Part shown: in pieces, positions 1 to 7,500 of the stretch
How positions within the stretch are numbered: the first letter of the stretch is position 1
How the letters are laid out: the number at the start of each line of letters is the position of its first letter
From: an uncultured Sphingomonas sp.
GTDB taxonomy: Bacteria; Pseudomonadota; Alphaproteobacteria; Sphingomonadales; Sphingomonadaceae
Reading direction: 5' to 3'
Length of the DNA: 10,209 nucleotides
Assembly (NCBI GenBank): GCA_934555855.1
Contig: CAKTFL010000040.1
Span: 1 to 10,209, forward strand
Notes under the pieces: model-generated
What the model was told of the DNA's origin: nothing
Seen by the model: the letters and a program-made list of their open reading frames with translations, nothing else
The model's database searches: none
Program-made: the position numbers and the translations under genes

Positions 1-405
1 GCCATAGCCACCCCAGGGGCGGCCATAATAGCGCCAGGACGGACCCCAATAACCGCCAAAGCCGCCATAGCCCCACGGGCCGCCCAGGCCCGGCGTCGCA
101 TAGGTGCGGGTCTGGCGGTCGGTGTCCCGGTCCACCATGACGAAAAAGTCATAGCCCTGCTGCAGGGTCAGCTCCGCCGCGCGGAAGAACAGATAACGCT
201 CAACCGTGTCGCGCGACGTGGCGGAATTTCCCGAAAAGCTGACAAGGAAGCGGTTCGGCTCGATCTGCCGCTCGCTATAACCCTGGCGATAGAAGCCCTG
301 GCCGGTTGCCGGGCGATAGGTGGTTTCGGTCGCGCAGCCGGCGACCAGGAGCGCACCGGACGCGACAGCGCCGAGAGCGACCTTGCGGGCTAAGGAGAAT
401 GTCAT
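1..405 (-). CDS. Putative small outer-membrane lipoprotein, C-terminus cut by window edge
   Basis: An open frame of 135 codons starts at ATG 405 and runs off the left edge with no stop, so the C-terminus is missing. The start follows a GGAG-containing stretch about 10 bases upstream. The N-terminus is a typical lipoprotein signal: a basic start (Arg7, Lys8), a hydrophobic run, then the lipobox VAGC with Cys24 as the expected lipidated residue. Residue +2 is Ala rather than Asp, which by the usual sorting rule favours the outer membrane. The mature part has a short domain with the stretch RYLFFRAAELTLQQGYDFF, then a Gly/Tyr/Trp/Pro-rich tail from about residue 110. The layout resembles small alphaproteobacterial lipoproteins named after Caulobacter CC0125/CC1285, but this is recalled by eye only. 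The function is unknown. It lies downstream of the yjbQ-like gene on the same strand, separated by a probable terminator. Confidence 0.75.
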   Translation of the reverse strand, partial: MTFSLARKVALGAVASGALLVAGCATETTYRPATGQGFYRQGYSERQIEPNRFLVSFSGNSATSRDTVERYLFFRAAELTLQQGYDFFVMVDRDTDRQTRTYATPGLGGPWGYGGFGGYWGPSWRYYGRPWGGYG

Positions 406-444
406 CTTTATCCTACTCCATTCGCGGCAAAGGCGGCGAACGAC

Positions 445-475
445 CGCACGTTACCCGGCGGAGGTGGAACGTGCG
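445..475. repeat. 8-bp perfect inverted repeat upstream of the lipoprotein gene
   Basis: CGCACGTT (445-452) and AACGTGCG (468-475) are perfect reverse complements separated by 15 bases. The repeat lies 40-70 bases upstream of the lipoprotein start. It could be an operator in that gene's promoter region or a second, weak hairpin after the yjbQ-like gene. There is no T-run to favour a terminator, and I cannot assign a protein to it. Confidence 0.35.
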
Positions 476-483
476 ATGAACAA

Positions 484-499
484 CTTGGCTCCCGCCAAG
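484..499 (-). terminator. Probable hairpin terminator of the yjbQ-like gene
   Basis: On the minus strand CTTGGC-GGGA-GCCAAG forms a perfect 6-bp stem with a 4-base loop, beginning 14 bases after the stop codon of the yjbQ-like gene. It is followed by TTGTT rather than a strong T-run, so intrinsic termination may be weak. Position and shape are the main support. Confidence 0.5.
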
Positions 500-513
500 C
501 ACATTTCGTCGCG

Positions 514-930
514 TTACTCGCCCAGCAAGTGCAGCGCGACTTCGCGTCGATGCGGGCGACGGCGATGCTCGAACAGGTATATACCCTGCCAGGTGCCCAG
601 GACCGGCTTTCCGCCCGCGACCGGGATCGACAGCTGAACGCTGGTCAGCGCGCTGCGTAGATGCGCGGGCATGTCGTCGGGCCCCTCGTCGTCATGCTCA
701 TAGTCGCGGGACTCGGGCGCAATGCGGGCAAAATAGCGCTCCAGGTCGCGCCGCGCAGCCGGCGCGGCGTTCTCCTGAATGAGCAGCGATGCGGAAGTAT
801 GGCGGCAGAATGACGTCAGCAGGCCGTCGGCGACGCCCTGACCGGCGCACCAGTCGACCACCGCACGAGTGATCTCGTGCAGGCTCTGTCCGGGTGTATT
901 GATGGTGAGGATCGTGTGCGCCTGTCGCAT
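514..930 (-). CDS. YjbQ/UPF0047 family protein (secondary thiamine-phosphate synthase-like enzyme)
   Basis: This 138-residue protein has the full YjbQ (UPF0047) signature: HTSASL at 44-49, ENAAP at 53-57 (usually ENADP, so one conserved Asp is Ala here), YEHDDEGPDDMPAHLRS at 77-93, and LGTWQGIYLFEHR at 111-123. The His and acidic residues line the presumed metal/active site. Family members are often labelled secondary thiamine-phosphate synthase because the E. coli protein shows weak activity of that kind; the true physiological role is unsettled. The frame can be opened further to GTG at 966, but that start lies 5 bases from the tRNA 3' end. I chose ATG 930, which gives the usual family length and has a GGAGG 13 bases upstream. 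No terminator is visible between the tRNA and this gene, so it is probably transcribed with tRNA-Asn. Confidence 0.9.
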   Translation of the reverse strand: MRQAHTILTINTPGQSLHEITRAVVDWCAGQGVADGLLTSFCRHTSASLLIQENAAPAARRDLERYFARIAPESRDYEHDDEGPDDMPAHLRSALTSVQLSIPVAGGKPVLGTWQGIYLFEHRRRPHRREVALHLLGE

Positions 931-962
931 GTCGGCGATTTCGCCTCCGGCGCTGTGTAACG

Positions 963-1056
963 CCACCGAATGGCTCCCTGAGTAGGATTCGAACCTACGG
1001 CCGCTCGATTAACAGTCGAGAGCTCTACCGCTGAGCTATCAGGGATCATTCGGTGG
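963..1056 (-). repeat. Leader/trailer inverted repeat around tRNA-Asn
   Basis: CCACCGAAT at 963-971 and ATTCGGTGG at 1048-1056 are perfect 9-base reverse complements lying directly outside the acceptor stem; the innermost base of the 3' arm is the terminal A of CCA. In the precursor RNA the 5' leader and 3' trailer could pair and stack on the acceptor stem across a small GA/GCC internal loop. Confidence 0.7.
971..1045 (-). tRNA. tRNA-Asn (anticodon GUU), CCA encoded
   Basis: On the minus strand the sequence folds as a complete cloverleaf. The 7-bp acceptor stem TCCCTGA/TCAGGGA is perfect. The D-arm GCTC/GAGC has a GG-containing loop, the anticodon stem TCGAG/CTCGA has the loop CTGTTAA, and the T-arm GTAGG-TTCGAAT-CCTAC is perfect. 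The anticodon GTT is at 1011-1013 and reads Asn codons AAC/AAU. The discriminator is G and the CCA end is encoded at 971-973. Length is 75 including CCA. The flanks form an extra inverted repeat described separately. Confidence 0.97.
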
Positions 1057-1063
1057 AGGCGGC

Positions 1064-1092
1064 TCTATACCCGCCGAATCGCGCGATGCAAG
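1064..1092 (-). promoter_or_regulatory. Candidate housekeeping promoter for tRNA-Asn (and yjbQ-like gene)
   Basis: On the minus strand CTTGCA (1087-1092) and TATAGA (1064-1069) are separated by 17 bases, close to the CTTGAC-N17-TATAAT form used by alphaproteobacterial housekeeping sigma factor. A start of transcription about 7 bases further on (near 1057) would give a leader of roughly 12 bases before the mature tRNA, coinciding with the leader arm of the inverted repeat. Position before a tRNA supports the call. It has not been tested. Confidence 0.55.
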
Positions 1093-1133
1093 CCCCCAAT
1101 TCACGTTGGTTGCGATCCGCTACGCGCGCCGGC

Positions 1134-1913
1134 TTATGAAACGAACTGTTCCATGGTGATGCGGTCGTCGAGCGCATATTCGGGGTCGAACAACAGCGTC
1201 AGCTCTCGCGCCCGGTCCATGCAGATATCCACCTGCGCCACGTCGCGCACTTCGAACTGATCGGCGACCGCCGAGACCGGGCGCTTGTTTGCATCAAGCA
1301 CGCGAACGCCGACCCTGGCCTTGTCGGGCAGGATCGCGCCCCGCCAGCGCCGGGGGCGAAACGGGCTGATCGGGGTAAGGGCGATCATTCCGGATCCCAT
1401 CGGCAAAATGGGTCCCTGCGCCGACAGGTTGTAGGCGGTGGAGCCGGCCGGCGTCGCGACCAGCACGCCGTCGCAGGCGAGATCGGGCATGACCACCCGG
1501 TCGTTGACGCTGATCTCGACATTGGCCGTTTGCCGTGTCTCGCGCAGTAACGACACCTCGTTGATCGCGGGGCGTTGATGGACCCGGCCATCGATGCCGG
1601 TGGCTGTCATGCTGAGCGGCGTGACCACGAACGGCTTGGCGCGGCTCAGCCGCTCGTCGAGCCCGTGACGCCGCCACTCGTTCATCAAAAACCCGACCGT
1701 GCCAAGGTTCATTCCGAACACCGGCACGATCTGCCGCCGTTCCAGCATGGCGTGAAGCGTCTGGAGCATGAACCCGTCGCCGCCGAGCGCCACGATGACG
1801 TCGGGATCCTCGTCCGGCTTCACCCAATCGAACAGATCGGCCAGTTCCGCGCCCGCGGCCTGGGCAGGGCCGGTGGGCGAGACAACCAGCGAGCGCCGCT
1901 CGTACCGGCTCAT
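1134..1913 (-). CDS. nadK: NAD kinase
   Basis: This 259-residue cytoplasmic enzyme phosphorylates NAD to NADP, using ATP or polyphosphate depending on the homologue. The diagnostic motifs are present: GGDG at 44-47 (phosphate-binding and catalytic Asp), NE at 118-119 in AINEVSL, and the substrate-binding stretch ATPAGSTAY at 153-161. The protein is somewhat shorter than the roughly 290-residue enterobacterial enzyme because the N-terminal strand region is compact, a common form in alphaproteobacteria. The start ATG overlaps the moaA stop as ATGA (1910-1913) with no clear ribosome site of its own, so translation is probably coupled to moaA. The stop is TAA at 1134-1136. About 88 bases separate the gene from the tRNA-Asn downstream; no strong terminator is visible there, only the tRNA promoter. 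Confidence 0.95.
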   Translation of the reverse strand: MSRYERRSLVVSPTGPAQAAGAELADLFDWVKPDEDPDVIVALGGDGFMLQTLHAMLERRQIVPVFGMNLGTVGFLMNEWRRHGLDERLSRAKPFVVTPLSMTATGIDGRVHQRPAINEVSLLRETRQTANVEISVNDRVVMPDLACDGVLVATPAGSTAYNLSAQGPILPMGSGMIALTPISPFRPRRWRGAILPDKARVGVRVLDANKRPVSAVADQFEVRDVAQVDICMDRARELTLLFDPEYALDDRITMEQFVS

Positions 1914-2926
1914 CCGCCGGTCACGCTCATGTGGCGGCTGACTGCGGGCGCCTCGCCTGCGCCGATGCGGAAGTCGTGCCGGCGCGGCTTGGAAACGAGA
2001 GCTGCGTCGATGGCGGCATCCAATGCGGCCAAGCCGCCCTCGCGCAATGCCGTCTTGAGGTCGACCTGATCCTCATGACCAAGGCAGGTGTACAGCTTGC
2101 CCTCCGTCGTGAGCCGGACACGATTGCAGCCATCACAGAAATTCGCGGTAAGCGGGGAAATCAGGCCGAGGCGGACGTCGGTCCCCTCGACCCGCCAATA
2201 GCGTGCCGGCCCGCCGGTGCGGTGACTGTCGCGGACAAGCGGAAAGCGAGCGGAAAGCGAATCGAAGACGCGGGTCAGCGGCACGAAACGGTCCACCCGA
2301 TCCTCGTCGATAGCGCCGAGCGGCATGGTTTCGATCAACGACAGGTCCAGGCCCTCATCCACGCACCAGGCCAGCAACGTGGGAAGCTGAGCCTCATTCA
2401 GCCCGGCAAGGGCGACGGCGTTGATCTTGACCCTCAGCCCCGCATTACGCGCCGCCCGAATGCCGCCGATAACCTGGTCTACGTCGCCGTGGCGGGTGAT
2501 AAAGCGGAAGGTCGCCGGATCGATGCTGTCCATGCTGACGTTGACACGGCGAACACCCGCCGCGGCCAGTCGCTCCGCATGATCCGCCAGCCGTGTGCCG
2601 TTGGTGGTGAGCGTCAGTTCGTCGAGCGCCCCGCCGACATGCGCGCCGAGCCGATCGACCAGCTCTCCCACGTCCCGCCGGACGAGGGGCTCCCCGCCCG
2701 ACAGGCGGATCTTGTTCACGCCGCGCGCGAGGAAGCGTTCCGCGATGATCGCGATCTCCTCCAGCTGCAAAAGGGCCGAGCGCGGCAGGAAAGTCATCTG
2801 CTCGGCCATGCAATAACGACAGCGCAGGTCGCACCGATCCGTGACGGAGATCCGGAGATACCGGATCTGGCGCCCGAACGAATCGACCAGGGAAGGTCGT
2901 TCGGGGGGGAGAGGGGCGCTGGCCAT
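1910..2926 (-). CDS. moaA: GTP 3',8-cyclase, molybdenum cofactor biosynthesis protein A
   Basis: Radical-SAM enzyme that converts GTP to 3',8-cyclo-7,8-dihydro-GTP, the first step of molybdopterin synthesis (MoaC acts next; not in this window). With the ATG at 2926 the protein has 338 residues. The radical-SAM cluster cysteines are C32, C36 and C39 (CDLRCRYC). The SAM-binding SGGEP follows at about 76-80. The second cluster that binds GTP is formed by C264, C267 (CDGC) and C281. The chain ends in Gly-Gly (337-338), the conserved MoaA tail needed for activity. An in-frame GTG at 2932 would add two residues; neither start has a convincing Shine-Dalgarno sequence, and I prefer ATG. It is the first gene of a pair with nadK (4-base overlap) and is divergent from the EAL gene. 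Coupling of moaA to nadK has no obvious metabolic reason. Confidence 0.95.
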   Translation of the reverse strand: MASAPLPPERPSLVDSFGRQIRYLRISVTDRCDLRCRYCMAEQMTFLPRSALLQLEEIAIIAERFLARGVNKIRLSGGEPLVRRDVGELVDRLGAHVGGALDELTLTTNGTRLADHAERLAAAGVRRVNVSMDSIDPATFRFITRHGDVDQVIGGIRAARNAGLRVKINAVALAGLNEAQLPTLLAWCVDEGLDLSLIETMPLGAIDEDRVDRFVPLTRVFDSLSARFPLVRDSHRTGGPARYWRVEGTDVRLGLISPLTANFCDGCNRVRLTTEGKLYTCLGHEDQVDLKTALREGGLAALDAAIDAALVSKPRRHDFRIGAGEAPAVSRHMSVTGG

Positions 2927-2945
2927 GGTCACGAGCTAGGATCAG

Positions 2946-2970
2946 GACGCTCGGCGAACAAGTGTGTTCC
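2946..2970 (-). promoter_or_regulatory. Candidate EcfG-type (general stress) promoter for moaA-nadK
   Basis: On the minus strand GGAAC (2966-2970) is followed after exactly 16 bases by CGTC (2946-2949). The alphaproteobacterial general stress sigma factor EcfG recognises GGAAC-N16/17-CGTT, so this matches 8 of 9 bases with correct spacing. Transcription would start near 2938, about 12 bases before the moaA ATG. A single match in a short region is weak evidence. Confidence 0.3.
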
Positions 2971-2980
2971 CGCACGGAAC
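2956..2980. repeat. Overlapping GAAC/GTTC inverted repeats in moaA-EAL divergent region
   Basis: The 76-base gap between moaA and the EAL gene contains GAAC (2956-2959), GTTCC (2966-2970) and GGAAC (2976-2980). The first pair forms an inverted repeat with a 6-base spacer and the second with a 5-base spacer (GTTCC-CGCAC-GGAAC). The arrangement could be an operator or could simply reflect two facing promoter elements. Confidence 0.35.
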
Positions 2981-3002
2981 GCGACAGGCTAGGCGTTGCG
3001 GC

Positions 3003-4532
3003 ATGGGGGACATGATAGACGACGCGGAACTGGAGCCGGAGGCTACCGCCGAACAGGCCGGCCCGGTGACGCTGGTGGACCTGAGCGCCAGTCCCGAACG
3101 CGGGCTGGAGCAGATCCGCACCGTCGGTGCATCGGGCGGGATCGTGCTGGCCTTGCTCCCCGATGCGGCGCTTGCCGATCAGGCACTGTCGGCCGGTGCC
3201 ACGCACCTGCATCTGATTGAGGGGGGACTGCCGCTCGCCGACAGCGTGCGTGCGGCGGAGCAGGCCTCGCGCCTGGGCGTTACCTTTCGCGACCGGCGGG
3301 CGGGAAACGACGCGCTGGCGGAATGGCTCCACGCGCAGCAGGCGGCGGAACAGTCGGCAGCCTTGGTGCGGATCCGTTTGCTGCGGCTTGATCTGATCAA
3401 CACGGCGCACGGGCGCAGTGCCGGCACGGCGCTGGTAACCGCAGCCGAGCGCCGGATCGGTTCGGTGCTGGACGCGCTGGGCCAGGAGGGAGAAGCTCTG
3501 CTGATCCGCCTCCCCGGACCGAGCTTCGCTGCCGCGCTGGCCGGCGAGCCCGACCGGACGGTGCTGGCGGCCGCCCGAATCGAGGAGGCGCTGGATCGGC
3601 CGTTCCGCATCGGTGGGCGTTCACTGGTCCTTGGCTGCCGCATCGGGCTGGCGGGAGTACGGTCCGGCGACGACAGCACGATGCTGCTTGCACGTGCCGA
3701 CCGCGCTGCGGGCGAGGAAGTCGCGGAGCACGACGGCGGGGACCGGGCCGCGGATGCGCGAGCCTTGGCGAGGGACCTTCACCGTGCCCTCGCCAATGGA
3801 GAAATCGCCCTGCTGTTCCAGCCGCAGGCCGCGCTGTCCAGTGGGGAAGTGACGGGCGTGGAGGCGCTTGCCCGGTGGCAGCATCCCGAGCTGGGAGCGC
3901 TAGGGGCCGAGCGCTTGTTTGCGGCCGCCAAGGATGCGGGCATCGCGCTCGCCTTGTCGGACCATATTCAGCGGCTTGTGCTGGCGCGGGTGGCCGAATG
4001 GCCGGGGGTGCTGGGGCATCTCCGCGTCTCGCTCAACCTGACGCCGGGCGACCTGGCAAGGCCGGGGTTCGCCGAAACCTTCCTCGACCGGGTCGATGCT
4101 GCGGGCGTGCCACGCGGACGTCTGACGCTGGAGATCACGGAGACGGGGCTGATGGCGGACCTGCCGGGCGCGGCGGCGTTGCTCGGGCGGTTGCGCGGCG
4201 CGGGATGCCGGGTGGCGATCGACGATTTCGGGACGGGCTATTCAAGCCTCGCTTGGTTGAAGGCGCTGCCCGTCGATTTCCTGAAGCTCGACAAGGGCCT
4301 GACGCAGGACATTGCCGGTTCCGACCGCGACCGCGTCGTGGTGCGCGGCGCGATCGACATGGCGCGTTCGCTCGGGCTGGCTGTCGTGGCGGAGGGCATC
4401 GAGACGGAGCAGCAGCGAACGCTGCTCGCTGCCGAGGGATGCGCGAGCTATCAGGGCTTCCTGTTGTCCGAACCGCTGAGCGAGGCGGAACTGGTCGCCT
4501 TTGTGGAGAACAGCGCGCCGCGCCCGCGGTAG
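3003..4532 (+). CDS. Cyclic-di-GMP phosphodiesterase with degenerate GGDEF and intact EAL domain
   Basis: A 509-residue protein without a signal peptide or membrane segment. Residues about 21-90 resemble the back half of a receiver domain: VDL at 25-27, then AGATHLHLIEGGLPL at about 64-78. Residues about 120-235 look like a GGDEF domain whose signature is PGPSF (171-175), so cyclase activity is not expected. Residues about 255-503 are a complete EAL domain that should hydrolyse c-di-GMP to pGpG. Its metal and catalytic residues are all present: E287 of EAL, N345, E377 (EITE), D407-D408 in DDFGTGYSS, K428, E464 (AEGIE) and Q484 (YQGF). The frame is open back to GTG 2964; ATG 3003 was chosen as the first ATG, with ATG 3012 also possible. 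It diverges from moaA and converges on mfd, leaving 25 bases between stops. It is probably transcribed alone. Confidence 0.9.
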   Translation: MGDMIDDAELEPEATAEQAGPVTLVDLSASPERGLEQIRTVGASGGIVLALLPDAALADQALSAGATHLHLIEGGLPLADSVRAAEQASRLGVTFRDRRAGNDALAEWLHAQQAAEQSAALVRIRLLRLDLINTAHGRSAGTALVTAAERRIGSVLDALGQEGEALLIRLPGPSFAAALAGEPDRTVLAAARIEEALDRPFRIGGRSLVLGCRIGLAGVRSGDDSTMLLARADRAAGEEVAEHDGGDRAADARALARDLHRALANGEIALLFQPQAALSSGEVTGVEALARWQHPELGALGAERLFAAAKDAGIALALSDHIQRLVLARVAEWPGVLGHLRVSLNLTPGDLARPGFAETFLDRVDAAGVPRGRLTLEITETGLMADLPGAAALLGRLRGAGCRVAIDDFGTGYSSLAWLKALPVDFLKLDKGLTQDIAGSDRDRVVVRGAIDMARSLGLAVVAEGIETEQQRTLLAAEGCASYQGFLLSEPLSEAELVAFVENSAPRPR

Positions 4533-4551
4533 AGGGCAAAGACCGATGCTC

Positions 4552-4565
4552 TGGGCGTCAGCCCA
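4552..4565. terminator. Small hairpin between convergent EAL and mfd genes, possible shared terminator
   Basis: TGGGC (4552-4556) and GCCCA (4561-4565) form a 5-bp stem with the loop GTCA, which contains the mfd stop codon. It is the only hairpin I see between the two convergent genes. The stem is short and there is no T-run on either side, so this is a weak candidate. Confidence 0.25.
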
Positions 4566-7500
4566 CCGCTTTGGCTAGCCCCTTCGACAAGGACAGCGCG
4601 CCGTTCAGCCGCGCCTTCGCATCCGGCCATGCGCGCTGAAGCACCAGCTTCGAATCGGGCCTGAGCTTCGCGACCCCGCCCAGCCGATCGACATAGGCGA
4701 GCAGCCCCGACACGTTGGGCGGTGTATCCTTGTGAAAGGCGACGAGCACGCCTTTCTGGCCAACGTCCATCTTCGCGATACAGGCGCGTTTTGCATTCAG
4801 CTTGATTTGGATGACGCTGATGAGGTTCTCCGTCGCGTCCGGCAGGGGGCCGAAACGATCGATCAACTCGGCCGCGAACGCCTCTACCTCCTGCGCCTTG
4901 TCCAGGTCGTTGAGGCGGCGATACAGGCCCATCCGCAGGTCCAGGTCCGGCACATAGTCTTCCGGGATAAGGATCGGCGCATCCACGGTGATCTGTGGCG
5001 AGAAATCCTTCGGTCGTGCACTGGCGAGGCCGCCCGACTTGGCGTCCAGGATCGCCTCTTCCAGCATCGACTGGTAGAGCTCGTAGCCGACCTCCTTGAT
5101 ATGTCCGGACTGTTCGTCGCCGAGCAGGTTGCCGGCACCGCGAATGTCGAGGTCATGGCTGGCGAGTTGAAACCCGGCGCCCAGCGAGTCGAGATCGGAC
5201 AGTACCTTCAGCCGCTTTTCCGCGGTTTCCGTTATCTGTCGCTCGGGCGGAGTGACAAGGTAGCAATAGGCGCGAGTCTTCGACCGTCCGACCCGGCCGC
5301 GCAGCTGGTAGAGCTGGGCCAGCCCGAAACGGTCTGCGCGGTTGACGATCATCGTATTGGCGCTCGGGATGTCGAGGCCGGACTCGACGATCGTGGTGGA
5401 GATCAGCACCTCGAACTTCTTGTCGTAGAAAGCGCTCATCCGCTCCTCGACTTCGGTCGGGGCCATCTGGCCATGTGCGACCACATAGCGGATCTCGGGA
5501 ACCTCGTTGCGGAGATACTCCTCGATTTCCGGCAGGTCGGCGATGCGCGGCGTCACAAGAAAGCTCTGCCCGCCGCGATAATGTTCGCGCAGCAGCGCCT
5601 CGCGCAGAACCACCGGGTCCCAAGGCATGACATAGGTGCGCGTCGCGAGCCGGTCCACCGGCGGGGTCTGGATCACCGACAGCTCGCGAATGCCGCTCAT
5701 GGCCATCTGGAGCGTGCGCGGGATCGGCGTCGCAGTCAGCGTCAGCATGTGCACGTCCGCCTTGAGCGCCTTCAGTCGCTCCTTGTGCGTGACGCCGAAG
5801 CGTTGCTCCTCGTCCACGACGACGAGGCCAAGCCGTTTGAATTCGATGTTCTTTGCCAGGATCGCATGGGTCCCGACGACCACGTCGATCTTCCCCTCTG
5901 CCAGCGCCTCCCGCGTGGCCTTTGCCTCGCTGGCGGTGACCAGGCGGGACAGGCGGCCGATCTCGATCGGGAACCCTTCGAAGCGGGCTTTGAAGTTGTT
6001 GTAATGCTGACGTGCGAGCAGCGTGGTCGGGCAGACGATCGCGACCTGCATTCCCGCCATTGCGGCGACGAATGCTCCGCGCAACGCGATCTCCGTCTTG
6101 CCGAAGCCGACGTCGCCAACGACGAGACGATCCATCGGCCTGCCCGCGCCAAGGTCCTCGAGCACGTCGCCGATTGCACGGTCCTGATCCTCGGTTTCCT
6201 GATAAGGGAAGCGGTCGACGAAGCTGGGGTAGCCACTGGCATCAGGCTCCGCGATCTCGCCGGGGCGAAGCGCGCGCTCCGCCGCTACCGCGATCAGCTC
6301 GCCCGCGATCTCGCGGATGCGCTCCTTCATCCGGCTTTTGCGACGCTGCCACGCTTCGCCGCCGAGCCGATCCAGCGCCGCGCCGTCCTCGCCCGATCCG
6401 TAGCGGGACAGGACCTCCAGATTCTCGACCGGCACGTACAGCTTGTCGCCGCCAGCATATTCCAGCGCAACGCAGTCGTGCGGGCTCTTGCCCACCGGAA
6501 CGCTGGTCAGGCCGTTATAGCGGCCGATGCCATGTTCGGCATGGACGACGAGATCGCCCGGCGTGAGCGAAGCCAGTTCCGCCAGGAATGCATCGGCGGA
6601 CTTACGCCGCTTCTGCCGCCGGACCAGCCGGTCACCCAACATGTCCTGCTCGGTGAGCACCGCCAATCCCGGTGCGGTGAAGCCGTGGTCGAGCGGCAGG
6701 ACGACAAGCGCCGCCCCCGCGCTTTTCGACGTGTCGGCATGACCCAGCGCCTCGTGCCAGGTCTCGACAGGCTTCAGCCCGTTCAGGCCGTGATCCTTGA
6801 GCAGTCCGGCCAGCCGCTCGCGCGCGCCGGCGGAATAGCTTGCGAGGATGGGCTTCTTGCCGTCACGACGTAGCGCGGCGACATGCTTGGCAACGGCCTC
6901 GTAGACGTTCTCGCTCGCCGCACGCTCGGGTGCGAAGTCGCGAGCGCCGTCGACGCCGAAATCGAGCACGGTGGCTGATTCGGGCTCGTGAAAGGGGGAG
7001 GTCAGGTGGGCGCTGCGAAACTCCAGGCTGGCTTTCCACTCCGCCTCGTCCAGATACAGCGCCTTGGCCGCCAAGGGACGATAGCTGCCGGGCTGCGCGC
7101 CCTCAGCCCGCCGGCGGTTCTCGTAATAGTCGGCGATCGCTTCCAGCCGCCCCTGGGCGGCGCCGGGCACCCCCGCGTCGCGCACCATGACGTCGCCATC
7201 GGCTAGATGATCGAATAGCGTCGCCAGCCGCTCCTCAAACAGCGGCAGCCAATGCTCCATTCCCGCGAGCCTGCGCCCATCCGACACGGCCTGATACAGC
7301 GGGTCGCCCGTCGCGGTCGCGCCGAACGTCTCGCGATAGCGGGTACGGAAACGTTTGATTGACTCCTCGTCCAACAAGGCTTCGGAGGCAGGAAGGAGAG
7401 TGAAGCCATCGATCCTGCCGGTGGTGCGCTGGTCGGCGGGGTCGAAGGTGCGGACCGATTCGATCTCGTCGCCGAAGAAGTCGAGGCGGAGGGCCTGTTC

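Noticed and set aside
514..966. Longer yjbQ-like protein starting at GTG 966
   Set aside because: The start would sit 5 bases from the tRNA 3' end with no ribosome site, and it adds residues not typical of the family; ATG 930 is better.
2956..2969. LexA/SOS operator in the moaA-EAL gap
   Set aside because: The spacing GAAC-N6-GTTC fits neither the alphaproteobacterial GTTC-N7-GTTC direct repeat nor the Gram-positive GAAC-N4-GTTC form.
1931..2992. 353-codon open frame on the plus strand, antisense to moaA
   Set aside because: moaA on the opposite strand has all three cysteine groups and the Gly-Gly end, so this frame is a mirror artefact.
4732..6873. 713-codon open frame on the plus strand, antisense to mfd
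   Set aside because: The minus-strand Mfd frame has every family motif in order. Long antisense frames are expected in GC-rich coding DNA, and this translation shows no recognisable domain.
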